Assembly (NCBI RefSeq): GCF_011303555.1
Contig: NZ_CP049868.1
Coordinates: 4,402,001-4,466,000 of the forward strand
Source of the DNA: Pedobacter sp. HDW13
Lineage (GTDB): Bacteria; Bacteroidota; Bacteroidia; Sphingobacteriales; Sphingobacteriaceae
Direction of reading: 5' to 3'
Length of the DNA: 64,000 bases
Below the pieces are notes generated by a model. The model searched no databases. It had not been told where the DNA came from and worked only from the letters and a program-made list of their open reading frames with translations. The first letter of the stretch is position 1. Each line of letters opens with the position of its first letter. Both the position numbers and the translations under genes were made by a program. This document shows positions 61,227-64,000 of this stretch, in pieces.

Positions 61227-61835
61227 ATGGATGTTAATCAACATATAAAAGATAAGCAGCTGGTTATTTTCGAACTCGATAATGTACTTTTTCCCGAAAA
61301 GGATTATCTGTTACAGGTTTATTACCTGTTTGCACAGTTTATTGAATATAGCGAGCAAAAGGGGGCAGGACCAATTATTGAGTTTATGCGAGCTGAATAC
61401 GAAAGAGCAGGTACTACACAACTTTTCGAAAACACAGCCAAACAATTTGGCATAGACAGCAAGTACAAGTACAATTTTGATTTGTTACATCAAAATGCGC
61501 GCCTGCCTTTAAAGCTCTTGCTTTATAAAAATATGCTGTCGTTTATGCAGGAACTGGTTGTAGACCGTAAAAAAATATGTATTGTAACAGCAGGAAATGC
61601 CGAACAGCAGCTCAACAAAATAAAGCAAACCGAGTGGAATGGTTTGGAACAATACCTAACCGTTTATTTTAGTGATGAACTAAACCAGTCAAAAGCAGAA
61701 ATTTTCCAGAAGATACTAAACGACAATAATTTATCGCCAAATGAAGCGTTAGTTGTTGGTGCAAATAATTTTGATGAAGAACAATCTAAATTAGTTAATT
61801 TGCCGTATATTGTGTCACTAGAAATTTACAAATAA
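61227..61835 (+). CDS. HAD-superfamily-like protein with Glu replacing the nucleophile Asp
   Basis: 202 aa with HAD topology: motif I as VIFELDNVLFP (residues 13-23), a helical cap (~25-100), motif II region ICIVTAGNAEQQLNK, a lysine in NQSKAEIFQKIL, and VVGANNFDEE where motif IV normally reads GD...D. The first motif-I Asp is Glu16 and the motif IV Gly-Asp is Gly-Ala, so phosphatase chemistry is doubtful. It may bind a ligand or act as a structural subunit. It is sandwiched within 3 nt of both neighbours, hence one operon. Confidence 0.75.
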   Translation: MDVNQHIKDKQLVIFELDNVLFPEKDYLLQVYYLFAQFIEYSEQKGAGPIIEFMRAEYERAGTTQLFENTAKQFGIDSKYKYNFDLLHQNARLPLKLLLYKNMLSFMQELVVDRKKICIVTAGNAEQQLNKIKQTEWNGLEQYLTVYFSDELNQSKAEIFQKILNDNNLSPNEALVVGANNFDEEQSKLVNLPYIVSLEIYK

Positions 61836-61837
61836 AT

Positions 61838-63337
61838 ATGTTTAGAAAATCTTTCTCACAAAATGTATTTTTGGGCGCTTTGATTGTAGCGGTTGGCTGC
61901 ACTGTTTCTTGTAAAAAAAGCAAAACAGAGCCCGATGCTGTTGTTGAATCTAACTTGTTGCAAACACCAACAAAAGATAGGTCGTTACTAACTAAAGATT
62001 CGATTTTTTTATATGCCAAGCAAACCTATTTTTGGAATGTGGGCATGCCCAATTACGATACTTTTAACCCGAGGCAATACAGCTCAAATAATGCCATAAT
62101 AGCTGCATTTAAAGCGCTGCCAAGTACGGGTGGGAAAGATAAATATTCTTTTATTGATGATGGATCTGTAGCAAGCCAACTAAGCGGTGCTGGCGAAGAT
62201 TATGGTTTTTCTGCTAATTTTGATGCCTCCGATCTGTTAAGGGTAACCTATGTTTATCCAGGCTCTCCGGCAGATCAGCAAGGGTTAAAGCGGGGTTACC
62301 AGCTTACGAAAGTTAACGGCGGTGGCACTTCACGATCGAGCAGTACCGATATTTCCAATTTAAATGCTTCAATATTTGGCGATAATCCGTCAATTTCATT
62401 AAGCTTTTTAAAACCAGGCGGAACTTCACAAGATGTTGTGATTAACCGCGGCAGCTACAATATCAATCCTGTTTTGTTTAGCAATACCTACACGGTTGGG
62501 GCAAAAAAGATTGGTTACATTGTATTTAATAGTTTTACTACCAATGCATCAACAGCTTTGGATGCTGCTTTTACAAAATTTACAACCGATGGGGTTACTG
62601 AGCTGGTGGTAGATTTAAGGTACAATGGCGGTGGTTCTGTAGCTACTTCCGAATTGTTTACTAATTTAATTGCACCTCCTGCCCAAAATGGTAAAATTAT
62701 GTACACTACATACTGGACCAAAACCATGCAGGATGGCAACGCAACGATTTTGCAGAACCAGAAATTTTATGCCAAAGGCAACGATGGTGTAACCAGGCTG
62801 TATTCTTATTTCGATTATTCTTATAAGCCAACAATGGCGGCCGGTAATCAGGAGACTTTTGCCAAACGTGGTGCTTTAAACGGTTTAACCAGGGTTTATT
62901 TTTTGGTTACCAGAAGCACAGCCTCAGCCAGTGAGCTATTAATTAACAATTTAAAGCCGGTGTTGGATGTGAAATTGATTGGCAAAACAACATACGGCAA
63001 GCCAGTAGGTTTCTTCTCTATCCGGATTGATAAAAATGATTTGTACATCCCGCAGTTTCAAACCAAGAACCAGTTGGATCAAGGTGAATATTTTGCAGGT
63101 ATGACTGTTGATAAAGATGTTGCAGATGATTTAACAAAAGATTTTGGAGACCCTTCAGAAAAAATGCTGGCACAGGCTTTATACTATTCTGCAAACAATA
63201 ATTTTTCTGCTTTAGCTAAAGATAATACACTTAGCAGTACTTCTGGTGCGGTTAGACAACAAATTGATGCAGCCAACGAAAAGCTCGATCATGGGTTTAA
63301 AGGAATGGTAGAAACCAGAAAGCTGAGGTTTAAGTAA
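61838..63337 (+). CDS. S41-family (C-terminal processing type) peptidase, lipoprotein
   Basis: 499 aa. It starts with a signal peptide and a lipobox with Cys at 21 or 25 (VAVGCTVSCKK), so it is anchored in the envelope. A PDZ-like domain (~125-200, VYPGSPADQQGLKRGYQL) precedes the peptidase core with DLRYNGGG, the Ser in STASASELL and the Lys in GKTTYGKPVG forming the Ser-Lys dyad. Likely role: periplasmic protein processing or turnover. It is third gene in the run starting at 60746 and is followed by a terminator. Confidence 0.9.
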   Translation: MFRKSFSQNVFLGALIVAVGCTVSCKKSKTEPDAVVESNLLQTPTKDRSLLTKDSIFLYAKQTYFWNVGMPNYDTFNPRQYSSNNAIIAAFKALPSTGGKDKYSFIDDGSVASQLSGAGEDYGFSANFDASDLLRVTYVYPGSPADQQGLKRGYQLTKVNGGGTSRSSSTDISNLNASIFGDNPSISLSFLKPGGTSQDVVINRGSYNINPVLFSNTYTVGAKKIGYIVFNSFTTNASTALDAAFTKFTTDGVTELVVDLRYNGGGSVATSELFTNLIAPPAQNGKIMYTTYWTKTMQDGNATILQNQKFYAKGNDGVTRLYSYFDYSYKPTMAAGNQETFAKRGALNGLTRVYFLVTRSTASASELLINNLKPVLDVKLIGKTTYGKPVGFFSIRIDKNDLYIPQFQTKNQLDQGEYFAGMTVDKDVADDLTKDFGDPSEKMLAQALYYSANNNFSALAKDNTLSSTSGAVRQQIDAANEKLDHGFKGMVETRKLRFK

Positions 63338-63355
63338 TTAACTATATTTTTTGAA

Positions 63356-63392
63356 AGGCTGAACTGGTAAAATCCGGTTTCAGCTTTTTTTT
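63356..63392 (+). terminator. Terminator after the S41 peptidase
   Basis: GGCTGAACTGG and CCGGTTTCAGC pair imperfectly around TAAAAT, followed by eight Ts. Confidence 0.65.
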
Positions 63393-63485
63393 AATTTAAA
63401 TTATTACACAAAAGGAGTAAATTTTGGTTGTTTTTTTTTGAAAAAATCGATAAGCTTGTTTAACATTAATCGTTAAAGAGATACC

Positions 63486-63752
63486 ATGTCAGTAGAAATT
63501 GTAGAAAAGGAACATATCGGCTATTTAAATATCATCAACGCAAAAGAAGATCACACCAGTGAATTAAAAACTAAGCTTGGTGAAGCACAACGGCTTGGAA
63601 ACGAATTTAAATCGAAAGCTGTAATTACATTTAATACCACCATTGGTCCGAAGAGGGTAGATACTACAGTTTGGTCGGTTACAGATAACTATATTCAGCT
63701 TAAAAACAATATTCATATTCCGCTAAAAAGCTTAATTGATATTGATTTTTAA
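63486..63752 (+). CDS. Small conserved protein of unknown function
   Basis: 88 aa, soluble and acidic/basic mixed, with a helical first half (EDHTSELKTKLGEAQRLG) and a beta-rich second half (FNTTIGPKRVDTTVWSVTDN, IHIPLKSLIDIDF). The second half resembles a small single-domain beta barrel common as hypothetical proteins in Sphingobacteriaceae and Chitinophagaceae. It lies between the peptidase and dprA on the same strand. No assigned function. Confidence 0.7.
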   Translation: MSVEIVEKEHIGYLNIINAKEDHTSELKTKLGEAQRLGNEFKSKAVITFNTTIGPKRVDTTVWSVTDNYIQLKNNIHIPLKSLIDIDF

Positions 63753-63803
63753 GGCTGCTATAAGGAAAATAAATCATCCCGCATTTATTTAACCTTATAC
63801 ATA

Positions 63804-64000
63804 ATGAGTACACTTCATCAAATTGCCTTAACTTTTATTAAATCTATCGGGCCGGTTACGGCTAAAAATTTTTTGGGCTATTGTGGTAGTGCCGAAGCGG
63901 TATTTTCGGGATCTAAAAAACAATTGCTGCAAATTCCAGGTGTTGGTGCCAAAACAGTCGATGCTATTTTAGCTACTGATGCATTATCACGCGCCGAACA
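63804..64000 (+). CDS. dprA: DNA processing protein DprA, N-terminal part (runs off the window)
   Basis: Loads RecA on incoming single-stranded DNA during transformation. Only about 65 residues are inside the window: MSTLHQIALTFIKSIGPVTA, then a helix-hairpin-helix LLQIPGVGAKTVDAIL, the pattern of Bacteroidota DprA N termini. The Rossmann-like DprA core is beyond the edge, so the name rests on this start region. Confidence 0.75.
   Translation, partial: MSTLHQIALTFIKSIGPVTAKNFLGYCGSAEAVFSGSKKQLLQIPGVGAKTVDAILATDALSRAE

Overview
The window reads as chromosome of a Bacteroidota bacterium, most likely Sphingobacteriaceae and Pedobacter-like. The grounds are: TTTG / TAnnTTTG promoters in front of tRNA, rpoD and sucC genes; a short primary sigma factor that begins at region 1.2; a sulfite reductase with a C-terminal HEPN-like domain; a precorrin-2 dehydrogenase fused to a TSUP permease; MFKLNLKIALRNLW-type FtsX/MacB permeases; and many short palindromic intergenic repeats. 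No transposase, prophage, CRISPR array or rRNA operon was seen.

Layout. 1-6.8 kb (+): assimilatory sulfate reduction (sulfite reductase, cobA, siroheme-dehydrogenase/TSUP fusion, cysH, cysD, cysN), making sulfide and the siroheme the reductase needs. 7-9.8 kb: bestrophin-like channel, a lipoprotein, and a diverged second CobA-like methyltransferase. 10.3-18 kb: carbon storage and stress sugars (glgA, glgC, a GH15 enzyme, and a convergent trehalose-6-P synthase/phosphatase), with a nest of palindromic repeats between the convergent genes. 18.1-44 kb: a sigma-54 type two-component system (kinase and NtrC-type regulator, minus strand) divergent from a ~23 kb efflux operon (HlyD-like adaptor, MacB/LolD-like ATPase, EIGHT tandem ~790-aa ABC permeases, a second ATPase). 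Tandem dyad sites and a -24/-12-like promoter lie between them. 44-51 kb: a binding-protein-like gene, a lipoprotein, twin tRNA-Leu(UAG) genes, tig, a four-helix-bundle gene, clpP, clpX, AMP nucleosidase. 51-59.8 kb (-): an ABC ATPase/membrane protein pair, rpoD, sucC, and a run of small membrane proteins with a winged-helix regulator and two copies of one probable operator. 60-64 kb (+): LolD-like ATPase, an ATP-grasp N-lobe-like protein, a HAD-like protein with an altered nucleophile motif, an S41 lipoprotein protease, a small conserved protein, and the start of dprA.

The most notable content is the eight-permease array with its apparent sigma-54 control logic. Also notable are: five genes each broken by exactly one missing G in a G tract, probably a sequence-quality effect rather than five pseudogenes; a two-copy composite hairpin element at about 15.5 and 45.8 kb; and several families of degenerate repeated words filling the spacers just upstream of start codons.
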